The notes: generated by a model not told the origin, from the sequence alone. Positions 19,359 to 28,784 are shown, counted from the first letter of the stretch. The stretch is DNA of 50,119 nucleotides from Syntrophus sp. (in: bacteria) (GCA_013824645.1 PNOF01000014.1:1-50119); one strand, 5' to 3'. Made by a program: numbers and translations.

Positions 19359-22283
19359 CTATTTAAGCGCCTGATGAAGCATCGCTATCGAAGCAGCCGT
19401 TAGACCAACATTGGCAAATATCTGTGTTATATCCTTGAGCTCCCGCAGCCAGGCTGTACGTTCAAGTTTTTCCGGTACCACAATGCTGTCTCCTGCCTCT
19501 ATTACGCTCGTTGCTTCACCAAAACCACCCATCTCCCATCTTTTCTGGAAGGGGTTCCAGTTTACAGACCCGGGCAATTTCCTCGCGCTGCCGTCAACCT
19601 TCATGACGAATACATTGCTTGTGTCTGCATACCGTGAGTATCCACCGGCCATCCGGATATATTCTTCGTACCCCAAGCTATCAACATACACAAAACTCCC
19701 GTTAGACATCACCGCTCCGGCAACATTGACCACGCTGTTTTTTGTGGGGATAAAAAGAGTGTCGCCTTCTTCCAGTTCAATATCATATTTGCTTCCCTTC
19801 AGTAATCTCAGGTGGGCAAGATAAATCGTCATTCTGCCCGAAGGCGGAAGCTTCTTCAACGTCTCTATGAACTTTTGCCGCTGCTGCAACTCAATTTGTC
19901 TTGCCTGGACCCCTTCCGCTGATGTCGCTGTAACCGTCGCCCCCTCTGCAAGCAACTCACGTTCCATCCTTGCTACCATCTCATCAAGGGTCTTCTGTTG
20001 GAGATCTTTTACTCTCGCCCTTGTAAAAAAGGCGCCCCTTAAGTAGGCATCTTCCGAATAGCCTCCGGCCCGCTCGATGAGAGAAGAAAGCTTTTCATTC
20101 CGTTTTATGATAAATCGCCCGGGGTATCTGACCTCTCCACCCATAACAACAAACTTTTCTTTCCGCCAGTCCTGGAGTCTCTTCACATTCAGTCTGTCGT
20201 AGGGTTTCAGTATTACATTGTCTGCGGGGTCCCCCTGAAGGGCCTTTCTGAGGTTTATGTTTCTATGATCCAGCTTTACTATCTTGTCTCCCTCTACAAT
20301 CTGTGAGGTAATCTCAGCTTCGTCAAGATAGGCGGATTCGAGTATGTTTCCCGCTGCAAACACCAAGTCTTTTACGGTAATCCCCTGCACATACGGGTAG
20401 CTTTTGGGTGTCAACACATCACCATCTATGGAAACGATCTTTTTGTACTCATATTCAAAAAGAGAGTGGATCACAATCCTGTCCTCATCCTGGAGGAACA
20501 GATTATTCTCCGGATCGCCTTCGAGGGCTTTATTAACATTAAAATAGATTATCTTATATTCCCTATTATTATCTGTCCGTAATATCTCCCCCTTTTGCAG
20601 ATACGCATCCTTTGTGACATCACCTGCAAGTAGGATAGCATCCTTCACCTTCGTATTCTTATCAAGATCAAATCTGCCTTTTTTTCTCACTTCACCATCC
20701 ACGGTGATAGACGGCTGGTCCTTGAAAAACCATTTGGAGAAGATAAATATCTGGTCCTGCGGCTTCAGTTCAAAATTCTTCAGGCTGTCCTCTCCTGACA
20801 AAACATTCCCCAGATTGAAGGGGAAAAGCCGTCTCTCGAGGCTTGGAGGCTCCAATCTTACAAGGAGGGCGTACTCAAGATAGGTCTCGGACAGTAAATC
20901 AAGCTGGCTTTTGATAATGTCCCTGATACGCATTCCCGCTTTATACTCGTATTTTCCAGGCCGTTTAATGTTGCCGTTCACAAAGATAACATTCGTTTCT
21001 CTTTCCACAATGTTGAAAATCTTTACCAGATCGACATCCTGGAGATGAAAATCTTTTGCTTTTGTGAGGTGTTTATCGTCTATATCGACAACCACCTGTC
21101 TCTCGTTCTTTATAATTCTTTCCACCTGGATCTGCTGGGTATAGGCCGTCGGTATGATGCCGCCCGCAAGGCCAAAAAGTGTATTCAGGTCATATTTTCC
21201 TTTCAGCTCATAGATGGCCGGTCTCTTCACATTGCCTGCAATGCCCACAATAGGACCAGCGACAGGCACAAACACTACGTCTCCCGCCTGCAGGGTCATA
21301 TCTTTTGATTTATCGCCCTGTAGGAGCAGATTGTACAGATCAAAGCTCGTGATAATTTTGTCCTTTCTCCTTAACTGGATATTCCTCATGGTTCCTATAC
21401 CCGCAGGACCCCCGGCAACCAACAAAGCATCAGTAATGGTAGCAAAGGAACCTATTGTGTAGGCGCCGGGCCTTTTCACATCACCAAGAACAAAAATCTG
21501 GATACTTTTTAAGGCGCCCATGGTGACATCGATATTGGCGCCTACAAACTGCTCGGACTGCTTAATGAGATGTTTCGACATCTGCTCGAAAGTCAGCCCT
21601 GCAACGGGAACCGGCCCGACCTGAGGGATGGTAATAGTTCCATTTCTATCGACGGTAAGGCTGTAGCTAGCGTTTACCCGTCCCCAGAGCAGTATCTTTA
21701 CCTCATCGCCTGGTCCGATTACATAGTCAATGGGAACAGGTGTATCCTTTCTGTCCATAACAATCTTGATGGCCGACTCCTGAAAAAAATCATATCCGAA
21801 AGGTTTAAGAACAGTGGAAATATCTTGATATTTCCCTATGGTTCTGACCCGTTCAAAAACCGTCTTATCCGTCCTTTCCTCGGGCGTCTTCGGCCCGGGG
21901 GCTCCATCCAATGGCTTCTTCCCTGGGTCCTTCCCGACAGAGCCTTTCTTCTCCAGCATTTCTTTGCTCTGGAGTATATCCTGGGGGGTAAGACCCTTGA
22001 ATTCCGGCTTATTTTTCAGGGCCTTAATGGCATCAGGCGTCAATACACCTTCCTTCTGCTGAATCGCGTCTTCCGCGGCCTTCTTCTGCTCCGGCGTCAT
22101 ACTCTGGAATGCCTCCGTCTGAGATGGGGTAGGCTGAAGCCCGTTCAAAGAAGAGGGTGTATTGTTATTCCTGCCAGGGGTGCCTGCCGGAACAGACACG
22201 CCATCCACCAGTTGTTGCGTGTATGCAGTCCCCCACAAAAATAAAAGCATAATATACGCCATTATTACAGTTCTTTTAATCAC
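19359..22283 (-). CDS. Polysaccharide export protein with multiple SLBB domains (Wza-like)
   Basis: This 974 aa protein probably forms the outer-membrane polysaccharide channel. It starts at a GTG with GGAGG five bases upstream, giving MIKRTVIMAYIMLLFLWGTAYT, a normal signal peptide; a start at 22319 would place extra residues before it. After a Pro/Gln/Lys-rich linker (about 30-140) comes the export domain DYVIGPGDEVKILLWG (about 187). Seven SLBB-type repeats can be seen, each with a GxVxxPGxY-like start, for example DVKRPGAYTIG, NVKRPAIYELKG, NIKRPGKYEYKAG and EVRYPGRFIIK. This is longer than Wza (about 380 aa) and matches the multi-SLBB type. The Wzz gene precedes it. Confidence 0.9.
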   Translation of the reverse strand: MIKRTVIMAYIMLLFLWGTAYTQQLVDGVSVPAGTPGRNNNTPSSLNGLQPTPSQTEAFQSMTPEQKKAAEDAIQQKEGVLTPDAIKALKNKPEFKGLTPQDILQSKEMLEKKGSVGKDPGKKPLDGAPGPKTPEERTDKTVFERVRTIGKYQDISTVLKPFGYDFFQESAIKIVMDRKDTPVPIDYVIGPGDEVKILLWGRVNASYSLTVDRNGTITIPQVGPVPVAGLTFEQMSKHLIKQSEQFVGANIDVTMGALKSIQIFVLGDVKRPGAYTIGSFATITDALLVAGGPAGIGTMRNIQLRRKDKIITSFDLYNLLLQGDKSKDMTLQAGDVVFVPVAGPIVGIAGNVKRPAIYELKGKYDLNTLFGLAGGIIPTAYTQQIQVERIIKNERQVVVDIDDKHLTKAKDFHLQDVDLVKIFNIVERETNVIFVNGNIKRPGKYEYKAGMRIRDIIKSQLDLLSETYLEYALLVRLEPPSLERRLFPFNLGNVLSGEDSLKNFELKPQDQIFIFSKWFFKDQPSITVDGEVRKKGRFDLDKNTKVKDAILLAGDVTKDAYLQKGEILRTDNNREYKIIYFNVNKALEGDPENNLFLQDEDRIVIHSLFEYEYKKIVSIDGDVLTPKSYPYVQGITVKDLVFAAGNILESAYLDEAEITSQIVEGDKIVKLDHRNINLRKALQGDPADNVILKPYDRLNVKRLQDWRKEKFVVMGGEVRYPGRFIIKRNEKLSSLIERAGGYSEDAYLRGAFFTRARVKDLQQKTLDEMVARMERELLAEGATVTATSAEGVQARQIELQQRQKFIETLKKLPPSGRMTIYLAHLRLLKGSKYDIELEEGDTLFIPTKNSVVNVAGAVMSNGSFVYVDSLGYEEYIRMAGGYSRYADTSNVFVMKVDGSARKLPGSVNWNPFQKRWEMGGFGEATSVIEAGDSIVVPEKLERTAWLRELKDITQIFANVGLTAASIAMLHQALK

Positions 22284-22354
22284 ACTTTTCCCTCCAGAAT
22301 AATTTCTCTCTATCGGCATAAAAAATACACTTTTTCATAAAGAATGAGTACTCA

Positions 22355-23215
22355 TCATTTATTGCACCCATTTGTCAGCATTTTCAGATCATTCCTGTGG
22401 TTTTTCCAGTACTCCCTGCCAAAAGCAGCAAAGATCCCCAGAAATAAGGATACAATGAACGAGATAACCACCATCTGTGTCCGTTTCGGCTTTACTTTCC
22501 GATCAGGCACCCGAGGCGGATCAAGGACCTTAAAGGCAAAATTTTCTTTTACTTCCGCCATCATAGAAGTTTCCATCTGCTGGGCAATCAAGGAGTAAAT
22601 CTTTGTTTTTATAAAAGGGTCCGCGGTTTTATCTACCTGTGACTCAAGGTATTTTTTATTGGTGTCGGCAACCCTTCGCGCCTCATTACTCATATGGTCC
22701 GTTAATTCAATCAATGTGTAGCTCACGATATCGGTTGCAATCCTCGGGTCACCGAACTGCATCGATACCTGAATGCTGTTGTCCTTCTGATTAGGGACCA
22801 CCTTGAGCGCACCTTCCAAATACCTTAGCCCCGCCCAGACTCTCTGTTCCTCAGATTGATTTTTGAAATTTTTTCCTTTAAAAAGGACGGGAAGAAGATT
22901 ATGTTTTTTAATAACTTCTTCCCTCACAATATTGGTCTTCAGGAGGTTGACGATCTCCGACATATTTGATGAGGCCGGGGCGGAAATACCAAACTGAGCC
23001 GCAAGTGCACCTGCTCCGGATGATTCGCCTGTTTTAGACACCGGCGCGATTACAGCCCTCGCTTCATAGACGGGCGCCATCAGCAAGGAAACAATACCTG
23101 TCGCCACAACCACGATGCCGACGATTGTGCAAATCAGTATCTTGTTCTTGAGAATTATGTTCACATAATCAAGAAGATTGGTTTCATCTCTGTATTCTTC
23201 TGTCTGTATATCCAT
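22355..23215 (-). CDS. Wzz-type polysaccharide chain-length/co-polymerase protein
   Basis: This 286 aa inner-membrane protein has the Wzz layout: TM1 at about residues 29-50 with the following PVYEARAVIAP segment, a helical periplasmic body, then KVLDPPRVPDRKVKPKRTQ just before TM2 (about 246-266) near the C-terminus. There is no tyrosine kinase domain. It helps control polymer length and passes polymer to the export protein encoded next. It lies on the same strand as the SLBB gene, about 70 bp upstream of it. Confidence 0.88.
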   Translation of the reverse strand: MDIQTEEYRDETNLLDYVNIILKNKILICTIVGIVVVATGIVSLLMAPVYEARAVIAPVSKTGESSGAGALAAQFGISAPASSNMSEIVNLLKTNIVREEVIKKHNLLPVLFKGKNFKNQSEEQRVWAGLRYLEGALKVVPNQKDNSIQVSMQFGDPRIATDIVSYTLIELTDHMSNEARRVADTNKKYLESQVDKTADPFIKTKIYSLIAQQMETSMMAEVKENFAFKVLDPPRVPDRKVKPKRTQMVVISFIVSLFLGIFAAFGREYWKNHRNDLKMLTNGCNK

Positions 23216-23232
23216 TTTATTTTAACCTTCCT

Positions 23233-23914
23233 CTATTTCGTTACGCTACGGAGGGAATTCGGTGATTTCTGATTTACCGGCAGATAACCAACCAGTACAT
23301 TCAAATTGTTATGAATAGCGTCAAGGCTGCCTATGTTCGCTATACCGGTCATTTTGACCGACCATGTGGTTGCAAGCATCCGTACATCGGGGTGGTTTGC
23401 TTCCAGCGTAACGATTTGCTGCTGCCCGCAGATCAACAATAATTGTATATACATACCAGTACTTCTGGTATGTATGGAGTGTCTGTCTCGTCTGCTCGGA
23501 ATCAATGGTATGGAGATTGGCCCGAGCTTTTCCCTGATTATCTCCCCTGCTGCATCTCCTTTAGCATCTATATCCATTTTGAACTATTATGCATCATCTT
23601 GGCTGGAAGTGCAAAACTTTTATTACCCCCCCCGCAGGCCCCAGTTAGTTGAGCAGTTGTGCTGCCATACTTGAGTTTGCCTGTTGTGGTGGAAGTATCT
23701 TTGTCTCTGCCCTATAAACTGGCGACAGGATAAGACTATATACTGCGACAATAATCATAAGGCCAAAAGTAATGATAATAATAAGTTCCTTTCTCTTTGC
23801 CAGTACGATAAGATAATCAAGCAGGTTTATCTCTATTTCTTCATTTTCGTTTCGCGCTTCAGCTTCAGATTTTCCTTCGCCATTTGTCACTGAATGGTTC
23901 CCGCTTTCTATCAA
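23233..23914 (-). pseudogene. Broken Wzz paralogue (nonsense mutation and loss of frame)
   Basis: The first 89 codons encode the start of a second Wzz protein: charged N-terminus, then INLLDYLIVLAKRKELI, TM1 and SPVYRAETKILPPQQANSSMAAQLLN. The next codon is TAA where the family has Gln; reading through gives LGPAGG, which continues the Wzz consensus. A CAA-to-TAA change would explain this. After it the frame ends quickly; the 8-base C run at 23626-23633 is a likely slip site. The frame that remains open downstream (23577-23233) does not look like Wzz. The start is a TTG at 23914 or a GTG further in. Repeat R4 begins at its 5' end. Confidence 0.65.
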
Positions 23915-23990
23915 AGGGGCTCACGTCGCCCCCCTCCACCGGCAAAGCCGGATGGAGCCTCCCCCTCTCGCTCGTAAACTCGCTGAAGGG
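23915..23990 (+). repeat. Short hairpin repeat, copy R4
   Basis: It follows the family pattern: GGGGCTCACGTCGCCCCCC, CTCCACCGGC-AAA-GCCGGATGGAG and CCTCCCCCTCTCGCTCG, with the end ...CGCTGAAGGGG. It abuts the 5' end of the broken Wzz gene. Confidence 0.8.
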
Positions 23991-24188
23991 GTTTGATTTC
24001 TCATCGAGGTTTTGTATTTTCGTCCTTCGTCCTTCGTCCTAGCGTAGCGGACGTCCTTCGTCCTTCGGTTTATCGCCTCCCCCTCTCGCTCGCAAAAGTT
24101 CGCTGGATTCCCACGGGCGTGAATCTGTGGGAATCTATTTCCTAATTATTCTTTCGTAGCCGGTGAAAGTCAAGTGATTTCTATTATT
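23991..24188. repeat. Heptamer repeats and spacer after R4
   Basis: This stretch contains TCATCGAGGTTTTGTATTTT, then a CGTCCTT heptamer run at 24021-24040 and again at 24052-24067, with the inverted pair CGTCC-TAGCGTAGC-GGACG between them, then a partial arm CCTCCCCCTCTCGCTCG. The TCATCGAGG to GGTTTAT part is duplicated at 24271-24335. Confidence 0.7.
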
Positions 24189-24261
24189 GGGGCTTACGTC
24201 GCCCCCTCCACGAGCAAAGCTCATGGAGCCCTCCCCCTCTCGCTCGTGAACTCACTAAGGG
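24189..24261 (+). repeat. Short hairpin repeat, copy R5
   Basis: It follows the family pattern: GGGGCTTACGTCGCCCCC, CTCCACGAGC-AAA-GCTCATGGAG and CCTCCCCCTCTCGCTCG, then CTCACTAAGGG. The hairpin loop arm differs from R4 by paired changes (CGGC/GCCG against CGAGC/GCTCA), so the stem has been kept. Confidence 0.8.
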
Positions 24262-24419
24262 TTTTATTCTTCATCGAGGTTTTGTATTTTCGTCCTTCGT
24301 CCCAGCGTAGCGGACGTCCTTCGTCCCACGGTTTATTACCATTCACGATTTACGGTCCCTCTGCCCTGTGCCCTGTGCGCTTCGCCCTCTGCCCTCTGCC
24401 CTTCATGGCCTCATTTTTC
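24262..24419. repeat. Heptamer repeats after R5
   Basis: It repeats the R4 downstream unit (CGTCCTT heptamers at 24291-24303 and 24315-24327), then holds ATTCACG ATTTACGG at 24340-24355 and a GCCCTST heptamer run at 24357-24404. No gene is visible. Confidence 0.7.
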
Positions 24420-24448
24420 TTGACAGAGAAATGTGTCTATGTTGTTAT
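24420..24448 (+). promoter_or_regulatory. Candidate promoter of the sdh operon
   Basis: TTGACA at 24420-24425 is followed after 17 bp by TGTTAT (24443-24448), which matches the -10 consensus at four of six places. It lies about 30 bp upstream of the sdhC ATG and at the end of the repeat block, so the repeats lie outside the transcript. Confidence 0.5.
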
Positions 24449-24479
24449 CTTTAAAATAGAGAATTTAACAGGAGGGGGG

Positions 24480-24785
24480 ATGTTTATATGGCTTTTCCAT
24501 AGAATGAGCGGTGTTTCACTCATTATCCTCTTTAGCATCAAGATATTGACAAGCTTTTTTCTGTTTGCTAAAGATAAAAAACCTGATTGGGCGTTAAGCC
24601 TCCATAGACAGCCGGTTATTGATGTCCTCATCCTTATTCTTTTCACCTTTCACAGTATATACGGTATACGGACTATCATCATGGATTTTGGCTATAAAAA
24701 AGAAAAAAGGTTATTCTGGTTATCAAACTGCATCGCCGCGGTCGTTTCGGCATTTCTCCTCTATCTGTACGCCAGAATGTCATAA
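24480..24785 (+). CDS. sdhC: Succinate dehydrogenase membrane subunit, SdhC-like
   Basis: This 101 aa protein has three membrane helices (about 10-29, 47-65 and 78-97). FHRMSG at the N-terminus and TFHSIYGIRTIIMDFG at residues 56-71 are SdhC signatures; H58 is the expected haem ligand. I start at the ATG at 24480, with GGAGG just before it; the frame is open far upstream, but that part is repeat DNA. The stop overlaps sdhA by one base (TAATG). Complex II usually has either two such small subunits or one fused subunit of over 200 aa; only one small subunit is present here. Confidence 0.8.
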   Translation: MFIWLFHRMSGVSLIILFSIKILTSFFLFAKDKKPDWALSLHRQPVIDVLILILFTFHSIYGIRTIIMDFGYKKEKRLFWLSNCIAAVVSAFLLYLYARMS

Positions 24786-26491
24786 TGATGCTCCATCACG
24801 ATGTTCTTATTGTGGGCGGAGGTCTTGCAGGACTCAGGGCAGCCGTCGGACTCTCTAAAAAATATGATGTGGCAATTGTGTCCAAGGTCCACCCCATCCG
24901 TTCCCATTCCATTGCAGCTCAGGGCGGCATCAACGCGTCCCTTGCAAATAATCCCGATGGCAGAGACGACACCTGTGAAAAACATGCCTTTGACACGATA
25001 AAGGGGAGTGATTATCTGGCAGACCAGCACTCCGTGGAAATCATGTGTAAAGAAGCCTCTGAGATTGTCTACGAAATGGAACACTGGGGCTGTCCCTTCA
25101 GCAGGTTTCCCGATGGTACCATTGCCCAGAGGCCCTTCGGCGGCGGCGGCTATCCCAGGACCTGTTATTCGACAGATATTACCGGTCATGTGCTCCTCAA
25201 TACCCTTTACGAACGGGCTGTATCAAAAAGGATAAAGTTTTATCAGGAGTGGTACATCGTTGCGCTGGTAACCGATAATGGAAGATGCGGTGGCGTGATC
25301 GCCTTTGATCTGGTGCGCGGTAAAATCATACCCATCGCCGCGAAAACAACGCTCTTCGCGACAGGAGGATACGGCAGGGTCTATTTTCACTCCACTAATG
25401 CCCTCATTAACACGGGAAGCGGCATCGGCATGGCATACAAAGCGCAGGTTCCCATCAAAGACATGGAATTTGTCCAGTTCCATCCTACCGGCCTTATCGG
25501 AACAAATATTCTCATGACCGAGGCGTGCCGCGGCGAAGGCGGATATCTCCTGAACAATAAAAATGAGCGGTTCATGGAAAAATATGCCCCCAAAGCAATG
25601 GAGCTTGCGCCCCGCGATATCGTCTCACGGAGCATTCAGACAGAGATTGAGGAGGGTCGGTCTTTTGAACATGCTCTGGGGAAGTACATAAAACTCGATT
25701 TACGGCATCTCGGTGAGAAAAAGATACTAAGCAAACTGCCCGGTATCAGGAAGATCTGCATTGATTTTATCGGCATCGATCCCATTATTGAACCCATTCC
25801 CATTATGCCCTGTCAGCACTACTCAATGGGCGGCATCGACACAAATGAAAAATGTGAAACGGAAATGAAAGGTTTCTATGCTGCCGGAGAATGTGCCTGT
25901 GTAAGCGTTCACGGAGCAAACAGACTGGGCGGCAATTCCCTTCTCGAAACCATTGTTTTCGGCAAACTTGCAGGACTTGCCATCGATGAGTACCTCACAA
26001 ATAATGATGTCAAAGCAGACGAAAAGATCGTTCAAGACAGGAAAGACGAGATTGAGAAAAAGATCATCCGTCTGGTAAGCGGCAGCGGCGAAAAACCATT
26101 TATCCTGCAGACAGAACTGGCTAAAACGATGAGCAGGAATGTAGGTATCTTCAGAAAGAAAGAAGAAATCGTGGAAGCCATAAACAATATTATTAATATC
26201 AAAGAACGGTATAGAAATGTCTGTGTCTCATCGCCGAGCCGTCACATGAACTACGAACTCATGAACACCATTGAACTGGAATATATGCTTGAGGTCGCCC
26301 ATACCATAGCTGTCGGGGCGCATCAAAGGGAAGAAAGCAGGGGCAGCCATTACAGGAGGGACTTTACAAAACGTGACGATACGCAGTGGATGAAACATAC
26401 CATTGCCCGGATCGGGGAGGGCGGAGGGCCGGTAATAACTTCAAAGGAAGTAACAATCACACAATACCAGCCCATGGAGAGGATATATTGA
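24785..26491 (+). CDS. sdhA: Succinate dehydrogenase/fumarate reductase flavoprotein subunit
   Basis: This 568 aa subunit oxidises succinate or reduces fumarate. The FAD-binding start is DVLIVGGGLAGLRAA (6-20). H41 in RSHSIAAQGGI is the residue to which FAD is covalently attached in this family. The active-site HPTGL (near residue 237) and the arginine in GANRLGGNSLLE (near 378) are present. Length matches the family. It overlaps sdhC by one base and sdhB by four, so the three are one operon. Direction of catalysis cannot be told from sequence. Confidence 0.95.
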   Translation: MMLHHDVLIVGGGLAGLRAAVGLSKKYDVAIVSKVHPIRSHSIAAQGGINASLANNPDGRDDTCEKHAFDTIKGSDYLADQHSVEIMCKEASEIVYEMEHWGCPFSRFPDGTIAQRPFGGGGYPRTCYSTDITGHVLLNTLYERAVSKRIKFYQEWYIVALVTDNGRCGGVIAFDLVRGKIIPIAAKTTLFATGGYGRVYFHSTNALINTGSGIGMAYKAQVPIKDMEFVQFHPTGLIGTNILMTEACRGEGGYLLNNKNERFMEKYAPKAMELAPRDIVSRSIQTEIEEGRSFEHALGKYIKLDLRHLGEKKILSKLPGIRKICIDFIGIDPIIEPIPIMPCQHYSMGGIDTNEKCETEMKGFYAAGECACVSVHGANRLGGNSLLETIVFGKLAGLAIDEYLTNNDVKADEKIVQDRKDEIEKKIIRLVSGSGEKPFILQTELAKTMSRNVGIFRKKEEIVEAINNIINIKERYRNVCVSSPSRHMNYELMNTIELEYMLEVAHTIAVGAHQREESRGSHYRRDFTKRDDTQWMKHTIARIGEGGGPVITSKEVTITQYQPMERIY

Positions 26492-27231
26492 TTACCAAAG
26501 ATACCTACACGTTCAAAATCCTCCGCTATGATGCCAAAGCACCGGACGAGAAACCGGAATTTCAATTGTACAGGATTAAGGTGATACCGGGTTTGACCGT
26601 ACTTGCCATGCTTATAAGAATTCGCGATGAGATAGACGGAACGCTCTCTTTCCGGTCATCATGCAGATCAGCGGTGTGCGGCTCCTGTGCGATGGTAATC
26701 AACGGAAAGATCGATCTCGCATGCAGGACTCAGGTCGCGTTCTTTGAGTCAAACACAATTATCCTTGAACCGCTTCCCAATATGGATATCATCAAAGACC
26801 TTGTCGTAGACATGGAGCCCTTCTGGGACATGTACGAAAAGGTACAGCCCTATCTGATAAGAAAAACACCTGACCCGGGAAAGGAGATAACACAGAGCGA
26901 GGAAGAACGAAGCCGCATTGATCAGTTCGTCAACTGTATCCTCTGCGCATCCTGCTATGGCGCCTGTCCTGTTGTTTCAAGAAATCCTGAATATATAGGC
27001 CCTGCGGCCCTCGCCAAGTTGGAAAGGTTCATACTTGATTCACGTGATGAGCGGGGAGCGGGCTTTCTCAAAACAATGAATAATGAAAAGGGCCTCTGGG
27101 GCTGTGATACTGTCCTTCGCTGTATCGATGCCTGTCCTAAAGATGTGCGGCCAACTGACGCAATCGTAGAGCTGCGAAAAATCCTCATTAAAGAAAAGAT
27201 GAAACAGCTATTTGACAAGGAGGGGCGGTGA
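26488..27231 (+). CDS. sdhB: Succinate dehydrogenase/fumarate reductase iron-sulfur subunit
   Basis: This 247 aa protein carries the three clusters: [2Fe-2S] at CRSAVCGSC with a further Cys at ACRTQ, then CILCASCYGACP and a third motif with CDTVLRCIDACPKDVRP. The order 2Fe, 4Fe, 3Fe is that of SdhB/FrdB. The start is the TTG at 26488, overlapping the sdhA stop, with GAGAGG five bases upstream; the frame is open further but only inside sdhA. The Rieske gene overlaps its end by four bases. Confidence 0.93.
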   Translation: MITKDTYTFKILRYDAKAPDEKPEFQLYRIKVIPGLTVLAMLIRIRDEIDGTLSFRSSCRSAVCGSCAMVINGKIDLACRTQVAFFESNTIILEPLPNMDIIKDLVVDMEPFWDMYEKVQPYLIRKTPDPGKEITQSEEERSRIDQFVNCILCASCYGACPVVSRNPEYIGPAALAKLERFILDSRDERGAGFLKTMNNEKGLWGCDTVLRCIDACPKDVRPTDAIVELRKILIKEKMKQLFDKEGR

Positions 27232-27698
27232 GGATTACGTCGTCCCTTGTGACGAGGCGGACTTTTCTTAATACACTTTTCGGGGGATGGCTTCTTGCCT
27301 TCTTCTCGGGCAGTCTTTACTCTCTTATTAAATTCGCGTTCCCCACAATAGACAAGGAACCTGATTTTGTGGTGCTCTTTGCGCGGGATTTTCTCCCGAT
27401 AGCACCTAATTCGGTGAAATCCTTCGCCTGGGGAGGAAAGGTTGGCCTCTTTCTCAAAAAAACCAATGGTGCAATATTTGCCCTCAAAGGAGTATGCACT
27501 CACATGGAATGCAATATTACCTACAAACCGGAAGAAAAGAAATTTTACTGTGCCTGCCACAAGGGGTGGTTTGACGACAACGGTAAAAATATTGAGGGGC
27601 CGCCGCCAAAACCACTTGAATTTTTTGACATCATCATTTCCAACGAAAATTTGATCATCGTAAAAAAGGGAGTTAACATTGATCCGGCAAAAATATGA
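27228..27698 (+). CDS. Rieske [2Fe-2S] protein
   Basis: This 156 aa protein has an N-terminal TRRTFLN segment followed by a hydrophobic helix (about 12-38), a Tat-type anchor, and a Rieske domain. Cluster motifs are C90-T-H-M-E-C95 and C108-A-C-H-K-G; ligands C90, H92, C108 and H111 and the disulfide pair C95/C110 are all present. The usual Gly before C95 is Glu. The start is a GTG that overlaps sdhB. It should receive electrons from quinol with the cytochrome b encoded next; no cytochrome c1 gene follows. Confidence 0.88.
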   Translation: MRITSSLVTRRTFLNTLFGGWLLAFFSGSLYSLIKFAFPTIDKEPDFVVLFARDFLPIAPNSVKSFAWGGKVGLFLKKTNGAIFALKGVCTHMECNITYKPEEKKFYCACHKGWFDDNGKNIEGPPPKPLEFFDIIISNENLIIVKKGVNIDPAKI

Positions 27699-27716
27699 GG
27701 AGGAGACAACAAAAGT

Positions 27717-28784
27717 ATGCGAATGAAGGCGGCATGGCAAAACTGGCTTGAAGAACGGTACAATATAGACGAGTTTAAGACCTTTGCTGCTTCAAAACTC
27801 GTCCCGTCGCACAGATATGAAATCTGGTATTTTACCGGTGGTATAGTACTCTTTCTTTTCATAATGCAGTTCATCACGGGGGCAGCCCTCGCGCTCTATT
27901 ATATCCCCCACACGGAATACGCCCATAAGAGTATCATTGAAATTGTCACAAAACTCCATGCAGGATGGTTCTTCCGCTCCCTTCACTATTGGGGTGCACA
28001 GCTTGCCATTGCTGTTCTTTTTATCCATGTTTTCAGCGCGCTCCTTTTAAAATCATACCGGAAACCCCGTGAATTGATCTGGATATCAGGCTGCAAACTC
28101 CTTGGTATTTCCATCTTCTTCGGTCTCAGCGGATACTTCCTCCTCTGGGATGAAAGGGCTTTTGCTGCGGTAAGGGTTGCTACAGGAGGCGCAGGTGACC
28201 TGCCCCTTATCGGCGGCTTCATCAAGACCTTTTTGCGAGGAGGTATTGATGTAACCGGTGAGACGCTGACCCGTTTCTATGCCTTTCATGTATCGATCCT
28301 CCCGCTTGTCACAATATTCCTCATCGTCATGCATCTTTTTCTCGTGCACTATCACGGCATGGGCCTTCCTCGTTCAGAGGAAAATAGAAAACACGGTGAG
28401 ACACCCTTCTTCCCTAATATTTTCTACAAAGACCTCATGATATGGCTCGTTGTGCTGGGCATAGTCGTCACAATGGCAACGCTCCTTCCGCCTGAGATCG
28501 GAAAGCAGGCAGATCCCCTTGCTCCTGCTCCGGAAAACATAAAGCCTGAGTGGTATTTCCTCTTTCTCTTTCAGACATTGAAGCTCTTCCCCGGCACAAT
28601 GCTTGGTTTCAATGGCGAAACAATTGCTATCATCCTCGTGAGCTTCGGCGTTCTTTTCTTTTTTCTTATTCCCTTCTTCGACCGCAAATCCTCCCGTGGA
28701 GAAAAAAGTCCGCTCTTCACAGGGATCGGGCTTGCCTATATGGTATATTTCATCGTCATGACCATAATAGGTTTTTTTAGTTAA
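27717..28784 (+). CDS. Cytochrome b subunit of a bc-type complex
   Basis: This 355 aa protein is the quinol-oxidising membrane subunit. The two pairs of haem ligands lie in helices B (RSLHYWG, then FIHVF) and D (FYAFHVSI, then VMHLFLVHYHG). The Qo-site signature PEWY is present in IKPEWYFLFLFQTLK (about residue 275), so it is the fused b6/IV type with about eight helices. The start is at 27717 or 27723 (both ATG); the ribosome site GAGGAGGAG is about ten bases upstream. It follows the Rieske gene by 18 bp. Confidence 0.92.
   Translation: MRMKAAWQNWLEERYNIDEFKTFAASKLVPSHRYEIWYFTGGIVLFLFIMQFITGAALALYYIPHTEYAHKSIIEIVTKLHAGWFFRSLHYWGAQLAIAVLFIHVFSALLLKSYRKPRELIWISGCKLLGISIFFGLSGYFLLWDERAFAAVRVATGGAGDLPLIGGFIKTFLRGGIDVTGETLTRFYAFHVSILPLVTIFLIVMHLFLVHYHGMGLPRSEENRKHGETPFFPNIFYKDLMIWLVVLGIVVTMATLLPPEIGKQADPLAPAPENIKPEWYFLFLFQTLKLFPGTMLGFNGETIAIILVSFGVLFFFLIPFFDRKSSRGEKSPLFTGIGLAYMVYFIVMTIIGFFS

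Noticed and set aside
23333-23674. + strand frame opposite the broken Wzz
   Set aside because: Shadow of the - strand remnants, no ribosome site and no family pattern.
24174-24479. Extended N-terminus of sdhC
   Set aside because: It reads through repeat R5 and heptamers; the ATG at 24480 has a strong ribosome site and gives a normal SdhC-like size.
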